In this document: positions 16,896 through 25,632 of the stretch, in pieces
Layout of the letters: the number at the start of each line of letters is the position of its first letter
Position numbering within the stretch: position 1 is the stretch's first letter
Source: an uncultured Collinsella sp.
GTDB lineage: Bacteria; Actinomycetota; Coriobacteriia; Coriobacteriales; Coriobacteriaceae
Reading direction: 5' to 3'
NCBI GenBank assembly: GCA_900767675.1
Contig: CAAFZX010000026.1
Location: 16,867-80,866, forward strand
DNA length: 64,000 nt
Notes under the pieces: generated by a model
The model's input: the letters and a program-made list of their open reading frames with translations, nothing else
Database searches by the model: none
What the model was told of the DNA's origin: nothing
Program-made: the position numbers and the translations under genes

Positions 16896-18044
16896 TCATT
16901 CCCCCTTCCCGATAACGACGTCATTTCCAACGACGGCCGTATCCTTGGTGGTATCGACAGAGCCGAGCTTCACGCCCTCTTCGACCGTGGAGTTCTCGCC
17001 CAAAATAGCGCGGCAGATGTGCGCCCCGCTCTTAACGTGCGCACCCGGCAGCAGCACGGAGTCCTCGACTACGGCGCGCTCCTCGATGATGACGTCGGTC
17101 GAAAGAATCGAGTGGCGAGCGGTGCCGTAGATCTTGCAGCCGTTGGAGACCAGGCAGTCGTCCAGGCGGCCGTCCGGGCCAATGTAGTGCGGCGGACGCG
17201 TGGTGATGTTGGACATGATGGGGAAGTTCTTGTCAAACAGATCGAACTCGGGGTTGTTGCCCAGCAGGTCCATCGAGGTCTCGTGGAAGCTGGCGATGGT
17301 GCCGACGTCCTTCCAAAAGCCGTGGAACTCGTAGCTGTACAGGCGCTTGCCCTCGCCGAGCAACTTGGGGATGATGTCTTTGCCAAAGTCGTGGCTCGAG
17401 CGCTGGTCCAGGGCGTCCGCCTCGAGCGCCTCAATCAGCACGTCGGCCGAGAAGATGTAGATGCCCATGGATGCAAGGTTCGAATCGGGCTTCTCGGGCT
17501 TCTCGGTAAACTTGGTGATGCGGCCGTCCTCGGGGTCGGTGGTCAGGATGCCAAAACGGCTGGCCTCCTCCCACGGCACGGGCATAACGCTCACCGTGAG
17601 GTCGGCGTTGTTCTCAATGTGCGTCTTGAGCATCTTGCGGTAATCCATGCGATACAGGTGATCGCCCGAAAGAATCAGGACGTACTTGGGGTCGTTGGCC
17701 TTGATGTAGTCGAGGTTCTGTGTAATGGCGTCGGCCGTGCCCGCATACCAGGCGCCACCGGTCTGCGTCTCGTACGGCGGCAGGATCGACACGCCGCCGT
17801 CACGGCTGTCCAGATCCCAAGCCTCGCCGGAGCCCACATAGGCATGCAGCAGGTAGGGACGGTACTGCGTCAGAACGCCCACCGTGTCGATGCCCGAGTT
17901 GGAGCAGTTGGAGAGCGAAAAGTCGATAATGCGGAACTTGCCACCAAAGCTAACCGCCGGCTTAGCGATCTTTTGGGTGAGTGCCCCCAATCGGCTGCCC
18001 TGTCCTCCTGCGAGGAGCATCGCGATGCATTCTTTCTTACTCAT
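16896..18044 (-). CDS. glgC: Glucose-1-phosphate adenylyltransferase, catalytic subunit
   Basis: Makes ADP-glucose, the committed step of glycogen synthesis. The 382-residue protein starts MSKKECIAMLLAGGQGSRL, with the catalytic pyrophosphorylase loop and the downstream Lys of KPAVSFGGKFRIIDF. SGDHLYRMDY carries the metal-binding Asp. The C-terminus is a hexapeptide-repeat beta-helix. Gene order glgC-glgD suggests a GlgC/GlgD heterotetramer. The ribosome site AGAAGGAGA precedes the start. Confidence 0.96.
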   Translation of the reverse strand: MSKKECIAMLLAGGQGSRLGALTQKIAKPAVSFGGKFRIIDFSLSNCSNSGIDTVGVLTQYRPYLLHAYVGSGEAWDLDSRDGGVSILPPYETQTGGAWYAGTADAITQNLDYIKANDPKYVLILSGDHLYRMDYRKMLKTHIENNADLTVSVMPVPWEEASRFGILTTDPEDGRITKFTEKPEKPDSNLASMGIYIFSADVLIEALEADALDQRSSHDFGKDIIPKLLGEGKRLYSYEFHGFWKDVGTIASFHETSMDLLGNNPEFDLFDKNFPIMSNITTRPPHYIGPDGRLDDCLVSNGCKIYGTARHSILSTDVIIEERAVVEDSVLLPGAHVKSGAHICRAILGENSTVEEGVKLGSVDTTKDTAVVGNDVVIGKGE

Positions 18045-18084
18045 CGATTTCTCCTTCTGTCATCGATGTTCTTAAACCCATTAG

Positions 18085-18115
18085 CGACGGGCGCGGCGCT
18101 CGGTCGCGCCCGTCG
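18085..18115 (-). other. GC-rich hairpin between glgP and glgC
   Basis: CGACGGGCGCG at 18085-18095 pairs perfectly with CGCGCCCGTCG at 18105-18115 around nine bases. It is in the 108-base space after glgP, without a U-tract. It probably stabilises or processes the operon mRNA. Confidence 0.5.
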
Positions 18116-18152
18116 AGTAATGCCGTGCTGGCATAAGGGAGCTCGCGCGCCT

Positions 18153-20579
18153 TTACGCGTGCCAGATCTCGTCGCGGTACTCGCGAATGGTGCGGTCGCT
18201 CGAGAACCAGCCTGAGGAGGCGGTGTTGAGCAGCGCCTTGCGGTTCCAGGTTTCCTGGTCGCCGTAGCTGTTCGTGAGCTTCTCCCATGCATCCACGTAG
18301 CTGCGGAAATCGGCCATAACCAGGTCGGGGTCGTTGTTGTTCATGAGCTCGTTGTAGATGCTCTCGAAGTTGCCCGAGAGACCCGCAAAGGTATTGTCCT
18401 TGAGCTCGTCCATCACGCGGCCCAGACGCTCGCGATCGTTGTTGAGGGTATCCCACGCAAAGTAGCTGTTGGATGCCCAGAGCTGCTCGACCTCGGGAGC
18501 GGTCAGGCCAAAGATGGCCTCGTTCTCGCGGCCGGCAAGGTCGGCAATCTCGATGTTGGCGCCGTCGAGGGTGCCCAGCGTAATGGCGCCGTTCATCATG
18601 AGCTTCATGTTGGACGTGCCCGAGGCCTCCTTGCCGGCTGTGGAGATCTGCTCCGAGATCTCGGCGGCGGGGTAGATGAGCTGGGCGTTGCTCACGCGGA
18701 AGTTGGGGATAAAGCAGACCTTCATGACCTCGTTGACGCGCGGGTCGTTGTTGATGACGTCGGCCACGGAGTTAATGAGGCGGATGGTCTCCTTGGCGAA
18801 GGTGTAGCTCGAGGCAGCCTTGCCGCTAAAGATGAAGGTCGTCGGGGTCACGTGGAAGTTGGGATCGGCGATGCGACGGTTGTAGATGTCCATCACCTTC
18901 ATGATGTTCATGAGCTGGCGCTTGTAGGCGTGGAAGCGCTTTACCTGGACATCGAAGGCGGTGTTGGGGTCAATGACCAGACCGGTCTCGGCCTTAACAT
19001 AGGCGGCCAGACGCTCCTTGTTGGCGCGCTTGGAGGCACCTACGGCCTTGAGGAACTCGGTGTCGTCCTTAAACTCCTTGAGCTTTTCCAGCTCAAAGGC
19101 GTCCTTGAGCCAGCCATCGCCGATGGCCTCGGTCACGAGCTTGGCGTAGGTGGGGTTGGCCTCGGCAAAGAAGCGACGGTGCGAGATGCCGTTGGTCTTG
19201 TTGTTGAACTTCTCGGGCGTCAGGGCATAGAAGTCCTTGAGCACGATGTTCTTGATGATGTCGGAGTGGATCTTGGCAACGCCGTTAACGCTGTGGCTGC
19301 AGATCACGGACAGGTTTGCCATGCGAATCTCGCCGTCCCACAGGATGGCAGTCTGGCGCAGACGCTCCTGCCAGCCCTCCTGCGTGGTGTCGAACGACTC
19401 GTGCCAACGACGGCTGATCTCGTCGATAATCTGGTACACGCGGGGGAGGAGCTTGGAGAACGTGCCGATGGGCCACTTCTCCAGAGCCTCGGGCAGGATG
19501 GTGTGGTTGGTGTAGCTCACGACCTGCGTCACGATGTTCCAGGCGTCGTCCCACTCGAGCTTCTTCTCGTCAATGAGAATGCGCATGAGCTCGGGGCCGC
19601 ACATGGCGGGGTGAGTATCGTTGGTATGGATGGCCACAAACTGCGGCAGCAGCTCCCAGTTCGCGCCGTGCTCCTTCTCAAAGGTGTCGAGCAGGCTGTA
19701 GATGCCGGCCGAAACAAACAGGTACTCCTGCTTCAGGCGCAGCAGGCGACCGTGCTCGCCGGCGTCGTTGGGGTAGAGGATGGCGCTGATGGCCTCGGCC
19801 TCGGCGCGCTCGGCATCGGCCAGGGCGTAGTCGCCGCGGTTGAAGGCCTCAAGGTCAAAGTGCTCAACGACCGGCTCGGCGGCCCAGACGCGCAGCTTGT
19901 TGACGGTCTCGCCGGCATAGCCCACCACAGGGATATCGTAGGGAACAGCCAGGATGTCCTGCGTGTCCACCGTGCGGTAGAACGTGCGGCCGTCCTCCTC
20001 AAAGCCCTCAACGCGGCCACCAAACTTGATGGTCACGGCCTTGTCCTGACGACGGACCTCCCAGGGATAGCCGTGGGTGAGCCACTCATCGGTGGTCTCG
20101 ACCTGGCTGCCGTTGACGATCTCCTGCTTAAACAGGCCGTAGCGGTAGCGCATGCCGTTGCCGTAGCCGGCAATGCCCTCGGCTGCCATGGAATCCAGGA
20201 AGCATGCGGCCAGACGGCCCAGGCCACCGTTGCCCAGAGCCGGATCGGGCTCCTGGTTCTCGATGACGGACAGGTCGAAGCCCATGTCGTCGAGAGCCTC
20301 GGCGACCATGTCGCGCACGCCAAAGTTGAGCAGGTAGTTGTCGAGCAGGCGGCCGATCAAAAACTCGATCGAGAAGTAGTACACGCGCTTTTTGCCCTCG
20401 GCGGTGGCGCGGGCGTCGCTCTTGGTGGCAACGGTGCGCGCCTTTTCGGCCACGAGCTTGGCCAGGGCGTTAAAGCGGTCGAGGTCACTGGCGGCCTCGA
20501 CGCTCTTGCCGCTGATGCTCATAACGGCATCGCGATAGAGCTCGGTAAACTCCTGCTTGTTGTCGAAGATCTTATTCAT
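18153..20579 (-). CDS. glgP: Glycogen/maltodextrin phosphorylase
   Basis: GT35 enzyme releasing glucose-1-phosphate from alpha-1,4-glucan. The 808-residue protein has QEPDPALGNGGLGRLAACFL in the N-lobe and the pyridoxal-phosphate lysine site EASGTSNMKLMMNGA near residue 655. Length is normal for the bacterial family. AAAGGAA precedes the start. It is encoded inside the biosynthetic operon, between glgB and glgC, so synthesis and breakdown enzymes would be made together. Confidence 0.96.
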   Translation of the reverse strand: MNKIFDNKQEFTELYRDAVMSISGKSVEAASDLDRFNALAKLVAEKARTVATKSDARATAEGKKRVYYFSIEFLIGRLLDNYLLNFGVRDMVAEALDDMGFDLSVIENQEPDPALGNGGLGRLAACFLDSMAAEGIAGYGNGMRYRYGLFKQEIVNGSQVETTDEWLTHGYPWEVRRQDKAVTIKFGGRVEGFEEDGRTFYRTVDTQDILAVPYDIPVVGYAGETVNKLRVWAAEPVVEHFDLEAFNRGDYALADAERAEAEAISAILYPNDAGEHGRLLRLKQEYLFVSAGIYSLLDTFEKEHGANWELLPQFVAIHTNDTHPAMCGPELMRILIDEKKLEWDDAWNIVTQVVSYTNHTILPEALEKWPIGTFSKLLPRVYQIIDEISRRWHESFDTTQEGWQERLRQTAILWDGEIRMANLSVICSHSVNGVAKIHSDIIKNIVLKDFYALTPEKFNNKTNGISHRRFFAEANPTYAKLVTEAIGDGWLKDAFELEKLKEFKDDTEFLKAVGASKRANKERLAAYVKAETGLVIDPNTAFDVQVKRFHAYKRQLMNIMKVMDIYNRRIADPNFHVTPTTFIFSGKAASSYTFAKETIRLINSVADVINNDPRVNEVMKVCFIPNFRVSNAQLIYPAAEISEQISTAGKEASGTSNMKLMMNGAITLGTLDGANIEIADLAGRENEAIFGLTAPEVEQLWASNSYFAWDTLNNDRERLGRVMDELKDNTFAGLSGNFESIYNELMNNNDPDLVMADFRSYVDAWEKLTNSYGDQETWNRKALLNTASSGWFSSDRTIREYRDEIWHA

Positions 20580-20673
20580 ACGTTCCTTTCCCCCGGGGAT
20601 GTTTCTCCCGGAACGGTTATGACTTGTATCCTACGCCCCGTCGGGGCGGGTAATTACAACGGTAACAGCTTTG

Positions 20674-22953
20674 TTACGCATCCTTGGCAGACGACTTAAC
20701 AGAAGCAGACTTGGCCTTGGGAGCGGCCTTTTTTGCAGCCGGCTTCTTGGTCGCGGTAGCCTTAGCAGCGGGCTTTGCGGCGGTCTTGGCCTTGGTAGCG
20801 GGCTTGGTAGCCTTTGACTTTGCCGGAGCCTTCTTGGCGGCCGCGGCCTTGGGCTTCACCGAGGACGTACGCTTGCGCGTCGCCTTCTTGGGCTCCTCAA
20901 CCACCGGCGGCTTGTAGCTGCTGGGGCCACGGCGCTTAAGCACCACACCTGCCAGGCCGGGCACCTTAATCTCAATGGAGTCCATCTGCCCGTTCCAGGG
21001 ATAGGGCTCGCTCGAGCAGGTGTAGGGTTCCTCGCCGGCATAGCCGCTGCCGCCATACTCAGGACGGTCAGAATCGAAGATGACCTCCCAGTCACCCTCG
21101 CGCGGCACGCCCACACGGAAGCTCTCGTAGCTCGCCGGATCAAAGTTAATCAGGATCACCAGATCGTCGTCGATGTCCTCGCCCTGGCGCACAAAGCTCA
21201 CGATGGACTGTTTGGAGTTGTCCGCATCGATCCAGGTAAAGCCGTCGTCGGTGTAGCCGCGCTCGTACAGGGCTGGCTCGGCGGTGTACAGGTGGTTGAG
21301 CGCCTTGATAAACGCCTGATGATGACGGTGGGTCTCGTACTCCTCGGTCAGGAACCACTGGATGGACTCGTAGTAGCGCCACTCAATAAACTGGCCGATC
21401 TCGTTGCCCATAAAGTTGAGCTTGGCACCGGGGTGCGTCATCTGGTAGAAGGCCAGCGTGCGCAGGCCGGCAAACTGGCGCCACCAGTCGCCCGGCATGC
21501 GGCCGATAAGCGAGCACTTGCCGTGTACGACCTCGTCGTGGCTCAGCGGGCAGATAAAGTTCTCGGTAAAGGCATACATGATGGAGAACGTGAGCAGCCC
21601 GTGGTTGCCGGGGCGCCACGGAAAATCGGTCTGCATGTAGTGCAGGGTGTCGTTCATCCAGCCCATGTCCCACTTGTAGTGGAAGCCCAGGCCGCCGTCC
21701 TGCGGCGGGTAGGTCACGAGCGGCCACGCGGTGGACTCCTCGGCCATCATCATCACGTCGGGGTAGTGTGCCTCTACAGCGCAGTTGACCTGGCGGATAA
21801 ACGCGCTGGCGTCCAGGTCCTCCTCGGTACCGTACTTGTTGAACTTCTTTTGGCCGGGATCGTCGATGCCAAAGTTGAGGTACAGCATGCTCGACACGCC
21901 GTCCATGCGAATGCCGTCAACGTGGAAGTTCTCGAGCCAGTACAGCACGTTGGAGACCAGGAAGGAGCGGACCTCGCCGCGGGCGAAGTCAAACTTGTGC
22001 GTGCCCCAGTTGGGGTGAATCTCGTGCTCAAACAGCATGTGGCCGTTAAAGGTGGCAAGGCCGTGGGCGTCGGCGCAAAAACCGCCGGGCACCCAGTCCA
22101 TGATCACGCCGATGCCTGCCTCGTGGCATGCATCGATAAAGTGCATGAGCTGCTGCGGGTTGCCGTAGCGCGACGTGGCGGCGTAGTAGCCGGTCGTCTG
22201 GTAGCCCCAGGAGCCGTCGAAGGGATGCTCCATAAGCGGCATGACCTCGATATGCGTATAGCCCATGTCGCGCACGTAGTCCACGAGCTCGACCGACAGG
22301 TCGTCGTAGGTGTAGAACTCACCGCGCTGTGCGGGGAAGGGATCCATGGGGCCGGGGTAGTTGCCGTACTCGTCCGGCTCGCCCTGCGGCGCGTCGCCGT
22401 GGCGCTTCCACGAGCCAATATGCACCTCGTAGATGTTAAGCGGCTGCGACATGTGGTTATGGCTGGCGCGGCGCTTAAGCCACGCGGCGTCGTTCCACTG
22501 GTAGCCATCGAGGGTCCACAGCACGCTGGCGGTACCCGGAGGGCACTCGGCCTTAAAGGCATACGGATCGGCCTTGTAGAGCTTTTCGCCCTCGTTGGTC
22601 TCGATAAGGTACTTATAGAGCTGGCCTTGCTCTGCGCCAGGAATAAAGCCTTCCCAAATAGCGCTCGTATGCATGGGCACCAGCGGGTTGGCTTGTTCAT
22701 CCCAGTCGTTAAATTCGCCAATGACATGGACGCTCTTTACGTCGGGCGCCCAAACGCAAAAACGCCAGCCGCGCGTACGGTTTTGCGTGTCGGGGTGCGC
22801 GCCCATCTTTTCCCAGCTGCGCTCCCACGTACCAATGCCAAACAGGTAGACATCGTCTTTGGTGAGCTCCGATGCATGCGGAGCGGCTTTACGGGTAGTG
22901 GGCTTTTTAGTTGCCGGCTTTAGCTTTGTTTCGCTCACGTTTGATCCCATCAT
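20674..22953 (-). CDS. glgB: 1,4-alpha-glucan branching enzyme with lysine/alanine-rich tail
   Basis: GH13 enzyme that adds alpha-1,6 branches. A CBM48-like N-domain (WAPDVKSVHVIGEFNDW) is followed by the barrel with MEHPFDGSWGYQ, DGIRMDGVSSMLY (nucleophile Asp), MMAEESTAWP (acid Glu) and LSHDEVVHGK (third Asp). The last 80 or so residues (about 676-759) are a KPAAKATATKKPAAKKAA-type low-complexity tail like that of GlgA, and the first 30 residues are also Lys/Thr-rich. The start is uncertain: paired ATG codons at 22953 and 22950, or GTG at 22938, which has GGGAT upstream. The open frame up to 23088 looks untranslated. It is the first gene of the glg operon. Confidence 0.93.
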   Translation of the reverse strand: MMGSNVSETKLKPATKKPTTRKAAPHASELTKDDVYLFGIGTWERSWEKMGAHPDTQNRTRGWRFCVWAPDVKSVHVIGEFNDWDEQANPLVPMHTSAIWEGFIPGAEQGQLYKYLIETNEGEKLYKADPYAFKAECPPGTASVLWTLDGYQWNDAAWLKRRASHNHMSQPLNIYEVHIGSWKRHGDAPQGEPDEYGNYPGPMDPFPAQRGEFYTYDDLSVELVDYVRDMGYTHIEVMPLMEHPFDGSWGYQTTGYYAATSRYGNPQQLMHFIDACHEAGIGVIMDWVPGGFCADAHGLATFNGHMLFEHEIHPNWGTHKFDFARGEVRSFLVSNVLYWLENFHVDGIRMDGVSSMLYLNFGIDDPGQKKFNKYGTEEDLDASAFIRQVNCAVEAHYPDVMMMAEESTAWPLVTYPPQDGGLGFHYKWDMGWMNDTLHYMQTDFPWRPGNHGLLTFSIMYAFTENFICPLSHDEVVHGKCSLIGRMPGDWWRQFAGLRTLAFYQMTHPGAKLNFMGNEIGQFIEWRYYESIQWFLTEEYETHRHHQAFIKALNHLYTAEPALYERGYTDDGFTWIDADNSKQSIVSFVRQGEDIDDDLVILINFDPASYESFRVGVPREGDWEVIFDSDRPEYGGSGYAGEEPYTCSSEPYPWNGQMDSIEIKVPGLAGVVLKRRGPSSYKPPVVEEPKKATRKRTSSVKPKAAAAKKAPAKSKATKPATKAKTAAKPAAKATATKKPAAKKAAPKAKSASVKSSAKDA

Positions 22954-23038
22954 GACGCGGCAGCGTGTTGCCTTGGTGACTAGATGCGAAAGGTCCAAGG
23001 CTGCACGAATCGAGGGGACGGCGATAGTTCTATGATTC

Positions 23039-23064
23039 GTTCCACCTCGCGTGCTCGGTGGAAC
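23039..23064 (-). other. Hairpin in the glgB leader region
   Basis: GTTCCACC at 23039-23046 pairs with GGTGGAAC at 23057-23064. It lies about 90 bases upstream of glgB within the 331-base gene-free stretch 22954-23284, which otherwise holds the operator at 23175-23262. Confidence 0.4.
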
Positions 23065-23174
23065 TTTCGGCACAAAATAAGATAACACCTGTCCGTTACT
23101 TTTATGGAGAAAAGTGGATTTGCGGCGGTGTTTAATCGGCGAGCGCCATGTTTAGACCACTGGCAGAATTGCGA

Positions 23175-23262
23175 TGGTAAAACTCTTGACAGTTTTACCA
23201 ATTGGGGTTTTTAGATTTTTAGGTTGACGTTTGGTAAAACGTTTTTAGCAGGTTGTTTACCA
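23175..23262. promoter_or_regulatory. Paired inverted-repeat operator between glgB and HAD gene
   Basis: TGGTAAAACT at 23175-23184 and AGTTTTACCA at 23191-23200 form a perfect 10-bp inverted repeat with a six-base spacer that embeds TTGACA (23186-23191). A second copy of the half-site, TGGTAAAACG at 23232-23241, faces TTTACCA at 23256-23262. Such twin sites suit a dimeric regulator, for example of the LacI/MalR group. The position allows control of the divergent glg operon, the HAD gene, or both. The regulator gene is not in the window. Confidence 0.65.
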
Positions 23263-23284
23263 TTTGACATCGAAAGGCTCGTTT

Positions 23285-23974
23285 ATGAACCACATCGCTG
23301 CTCCAAGTGTTGCTTTTATTTTCGATTGCGACGGAACACTGGTTAATAGCTCCCCCGTCTGGGGCCACGCACAGACCGAGTTGTTGCGCCGTCATGGCTT
23401 TGATGTAACGGTCGACGATTTTGCCCAGTTTGAACATCTTTCGCTGGAGGACGAGTGCCAGGCCTATCACGACACGTGGGGCATTGGCGCGAATGGCGAG
23501 GAGGTGTATCGCGAGCTGGGCGAGATTCTGATTGATGGGTACTCCAAGGTGCCTCCGCGCGAGGGGCTCCTGGCATTTTTGGAGCAGGCGAAGTCCGCCG
23601 GCATTGCCATGTGCGTTGCCACGTCCACGCCGGCCGAGCTGGTTCAGTCCGCCCTTTCGGGTGCTGGCCTTGATCGCTATATGGAGTTTATTACCACGAC
23701 GGGCGAGGCGGGACGCTCCAAGCAGTTCCCCGACGTGTACAAGCTGGCGTTGCGTCGCTTGGAAGAGCGCCACGGGCACAAGTTTGAGCGCACTTGGGTA
23801 TTTGAGGACGCCGTCTTTGGACTTAAGAGCTCCGGTACCGCTGGATTTAAACGCGTGGGTATCTATGACCCGCACGGCCGTATGGAGCGCGACGAGGTGC
23901 GTACCAACTGCGACATCTTTATCGACAGTTATGAGGACCTGGACCTGGCCCGCGTTCTTGAGTATGAGGGCTAG
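23285..23974 (+). CDS. HAD-superfamily phosphatase/phosphomutase
   Basis: A 229-residue HAD hydrolase: motif I FDCDGTLVNSSPVWGHA near residue 12, motif II Thr/Ser in CVATSTPAELV, motif III Lys in RSKQFPDVYKLAL, motif IV VFEDAVFGLKSS. The helical cap after motif I places it with the phosphoglycolate phosphatase/beta-phosphoglucomutase subgroup. The start at 23285 follows CGAAAGG; an ATG at 23264 is in frame but lacks a site. It shares the operator region with glgB, so a sugar-phosphate substrate is plausible but not shown. The thiamine pyrophosphokinase gene follows after nine bases. Confidence 0.85.
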   Translation: MNHIAAPSVAFIFDCDGTLVNSSPVWGHAQTELLRRHGFDVTVDDFAQFEHLSLEDECQAYHDTWGIGANGEEVYRELGEILIDGYSKVPPREGLLAFLEQAKSAGIAMCVATSTPAELVQSALSGAGLDRYMEFITTTGEAGRSKQFPDVYKLALRRLEERHGHKFERTWVFEDAVFGLKSSGTAGFKRVGIYDPHGRMERDEVRTNCDIFIDSYEDLDLARVLEYEG

Positions 23975-23983
23975 GCGAGGGCC

Positions 23984-24649
23984 GTGGCTTGCAAAGTATT
24001 GGTTGTTTGCGGCTCGCCGGTGGTGGCGAGCGCGGATTTGCTTCGCCAGCTGGCAGGGGAGTGCGACCACGTTGTCGCCGTGGACCGCGGGCTCGACGCG
24101 CTGCTGGGCGCAGGGCTGGGCTGCGACGTATATGTGGGGGATGCCGACACGGTGAGCGATGCCGGCCGCGCTCTGGTCGATGCCGCTGCCGATTTTGAAG
24201 TGGAACGCCACAACCCCTACAAGGACTACACCGACCTGGCACTAGCGCTAGACGCCATCCGCCGTCGCTGGCCAGGCGCCGAAGTGGTAGCAACCTGCGC
24301 CACCGGAGGCCGCCCCGACATGGCTCTGTCCGTGCTGGGCCTATTGGCAGGCTATACGGACGCCCCCGTATGGATCGCCGAAGACGAAACCACAGCAAGG
24401 GTCCTCCACGCAGGCGAGTCCTGGACCATCCAGGGCGCCGAGGGCAAAACCTTCTCCATCATCGCACTAGCCCCCAACACCAAGGTGAGCGAACACGGCC
24501 TAGAATGGGAACTAGACCACAGCCCCCTAGGCTTACTAGCCGACACCGGCATCAGCAACATCGTTAGAGGGACGGCAACCATTCAGGTCCACCAAGGCAT
24601 TGCAATTGGTTATCTATACCGTGAGGGTTTTATCGGGACGGTGGGTTAA
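23984..24649 (+). CDS. thiN: Thiamine pyrophosphokinase family protein
   Basis: Transfers pyrophosphate from ATP to thiamine. The 221-residue protein starts at GTG 23984 and has VAVDRGLDALLGAG, DVYVGDADTVSD, NPYKDYTDLALAL and ATGGRPDMALSVLGLL-type motifs (as CATGGRPDMALS) in the order found in TPK. The usual GDxDS is GDADT here. The C-terminal beta-sandwich holds DTGISNIVRG, a thiamine-binding stretch. It is co-transcribed with the HAD gene. The last third uses many A-ending codons such as CTA, unlike its first half. Confidence 0.85.
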   Translation: MACKVLVVCGSPVVASADLLRQLAGECDHVVAVDRGLDALLGAGLGCDVYVGDADTVSDAGRALVDAAADFEVERHNPYKDYTDLALALDAIRRRWPGAEVVATCATGGRPDMALSVLGLLAGYTDAPVWIAEDETTARVLHAGESWTIQGAEGKTFSIIALAPNTKVSEHGLEWELDHSPLGLLADTGISNIVRGTATIQVHQGIAIGYLYREGFIGTVG

Positions 24650-24696
24650 TTGACTGATTTTGCCGAAGTCAAAATCAGTCAATTCAGCCCCGTCCC
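24635..24696 (+). repeat. Inverted repeat overlapping the thiN stop
   Basis: A 27-base arm at 24635-24661 and its imperfect reverse complement at 24671-24696 share a perfect 13-bp core (AATTGACTGATTT). The left arm covers the last codons and stop of thiN. It may end transcription ahead of the tRNA gene. Confidence 0.6.
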
Positions 24697-24733
24697 AGGA
24701 AAACCCGTAAGAAAAAGTTTCAACAAAAACCTC

Positions 24734-24762
24734 TTGCACCCCGCGCCAACTTCCCCTATAGT
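24734..24762 (+). promoter_or_regulatory. Promoter of tRNA-Ala (left copy)
   Basis: TTGCAC at 24734-24739 and TATAGT at 24757-24762 have a 17-base spacer and lie 13 bases before the tRNA. The right-hand tRNA-Ala copy has an equivalent promoter. Confidence 0.75.
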
Positions 24763-24775
24763 ATCTCCACGTCAC

Positions 24776-24851
24776 GGGGGCGTAGCTCAGCTGGGAGAGC
24801 GCTTGACTGGCAGTCAAGAGGTCAGGGGTTCGATCCCCCTCGTCTCCACCA
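24776..24851 (+). tRNA. tRNA-Ala (anticodon GGC), left copy
   Basis: A full cloverleaf: acceptor GGGGGCG/CGTCTCC with the G3-U70 pair that marks alanine tRNAs, D-stem GCTC/GAGC, anticodon stem CTTGA/TCAAG around loop CTGGCAG (anticodon GGC), T-arm AGGGG TTCGATC CCCCT, and an encoded CCA at 24849-24851. A terminator follows at 24862. Confidence 0.97.
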
Positions 24852-24861
24852 TCGTGAATGC

Positions 24862-24889
24862 AAAGGCCTTCGGAATTCCGAAGGCCTTT
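24862..24889 (+). terminator. Terminator of tRNA-Ala (left copy)
   Basis: AAAGGCCTTCGG and CCGAAGGCCTTT are paired around AATT and followed by T residues. Confidence 0.9.
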
Positions 24890-25160
24890 TAAGCCAAATT
24901 TCTCGCGCTATTACCCCACATCCACACCAACAAAAAGTTGCACAATTTATTTCCCATGTCTGTACATAGTTTGTTAGACAAGCGCAATTTCCAGTGCAGC
25001 TCGCAATTTCATTTGGGCTTCAGGAACGCTCCCAATTATTGCCAGCACCCCAATAACCTGCGCCAACGTGAACAACATTCCAAAACAACCCCCTTTAGCA
25101 CGTTAAATGAACGATATGTTGTCCAACGCAGCCCAAATCAGTTTCGCTAACAGCTTGTGC

Positions 25161-25632
25161 TAGGATACCTAACGTTACATGAGTTCAACTGTGCTCACGG
25201 CTCCAATAGGCCACGTAGCGCATGGTCGATCAGCATCCGGCCGTAACGGCGGTGCCAGAAACACCACGAGCTCCAATAGCGTCGTCATGCGTATCGCATC
25301 GAATGAATCTGTTCTTGTCTATGTGCAAGTTGTTTATTCGATTCGACATCTCATGGCAAATTGCAGCAGTCCTACAGCTGTTTGCGTGCGGTCCAGTTTT
25401 GTACCCGCTTGACTGGGCCGCACGCAGCCAGCTGGAGACGCGTTCATTTTGCGATACACGTCCGCGTCTCTAGCTACTGCATTTATACATACCGTTCACG
25501 GTGGGGCAGAGCCACGTGCTTGTCTGACTGGGCTCAGGGTTTGAATATGGAGCGCCTTCGCGCACAAGCGCCCTGGCGAAGCCATACCCAAACCCCGTGA
25601 GCCACACGTAAGACAGCAAGGGGGTGGTGCTC
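25161..25632 (+). promoter_or_regulatory. Long structured leader of the polysaccharide operon
   Basis: The 743-base stretch 24890-25632 holds no convincing gene. A possible extended -10 (TGC then TAGGAT at 25161-25166) could start a leader of about 450 bases. It contains a 13-bp GC-rich hairpin, 25384-25396 with 25413-25425, extendable by AGCTG/CAGCT. A second long imperfect hairpin at about 25531-25604 (GGCTCAGGGTTTG against CAAACCCCGTGAGCC) ends just before the ribosome site of the LoaP-type gene. Known LoaP proteins bind leader hairpins and prevent termination downstream, so these are candidate targets; that link is inference. Confidence 0.6.

Noticed and set aside
18852..20699. 615-codon open frame opposite glgP
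   Set aside because: Shadow frame; GlgP motifs on the minus strand are unequivocal.
21292..22923. 543-codon open frame opposite glgB
   Set aside because: Shadow frame of the branching enzyme.
22954..23088. 45-codon N-terminal extension of glgB
   Set aside because: Overlaps a hairpin and lacks a ribosome site; codons do not look coding.
25179..25600. Small overlapping open frames in the leader upstream of loaP
   Set aside because: No ribosome sites, and they lie across strong RNA hairpins.
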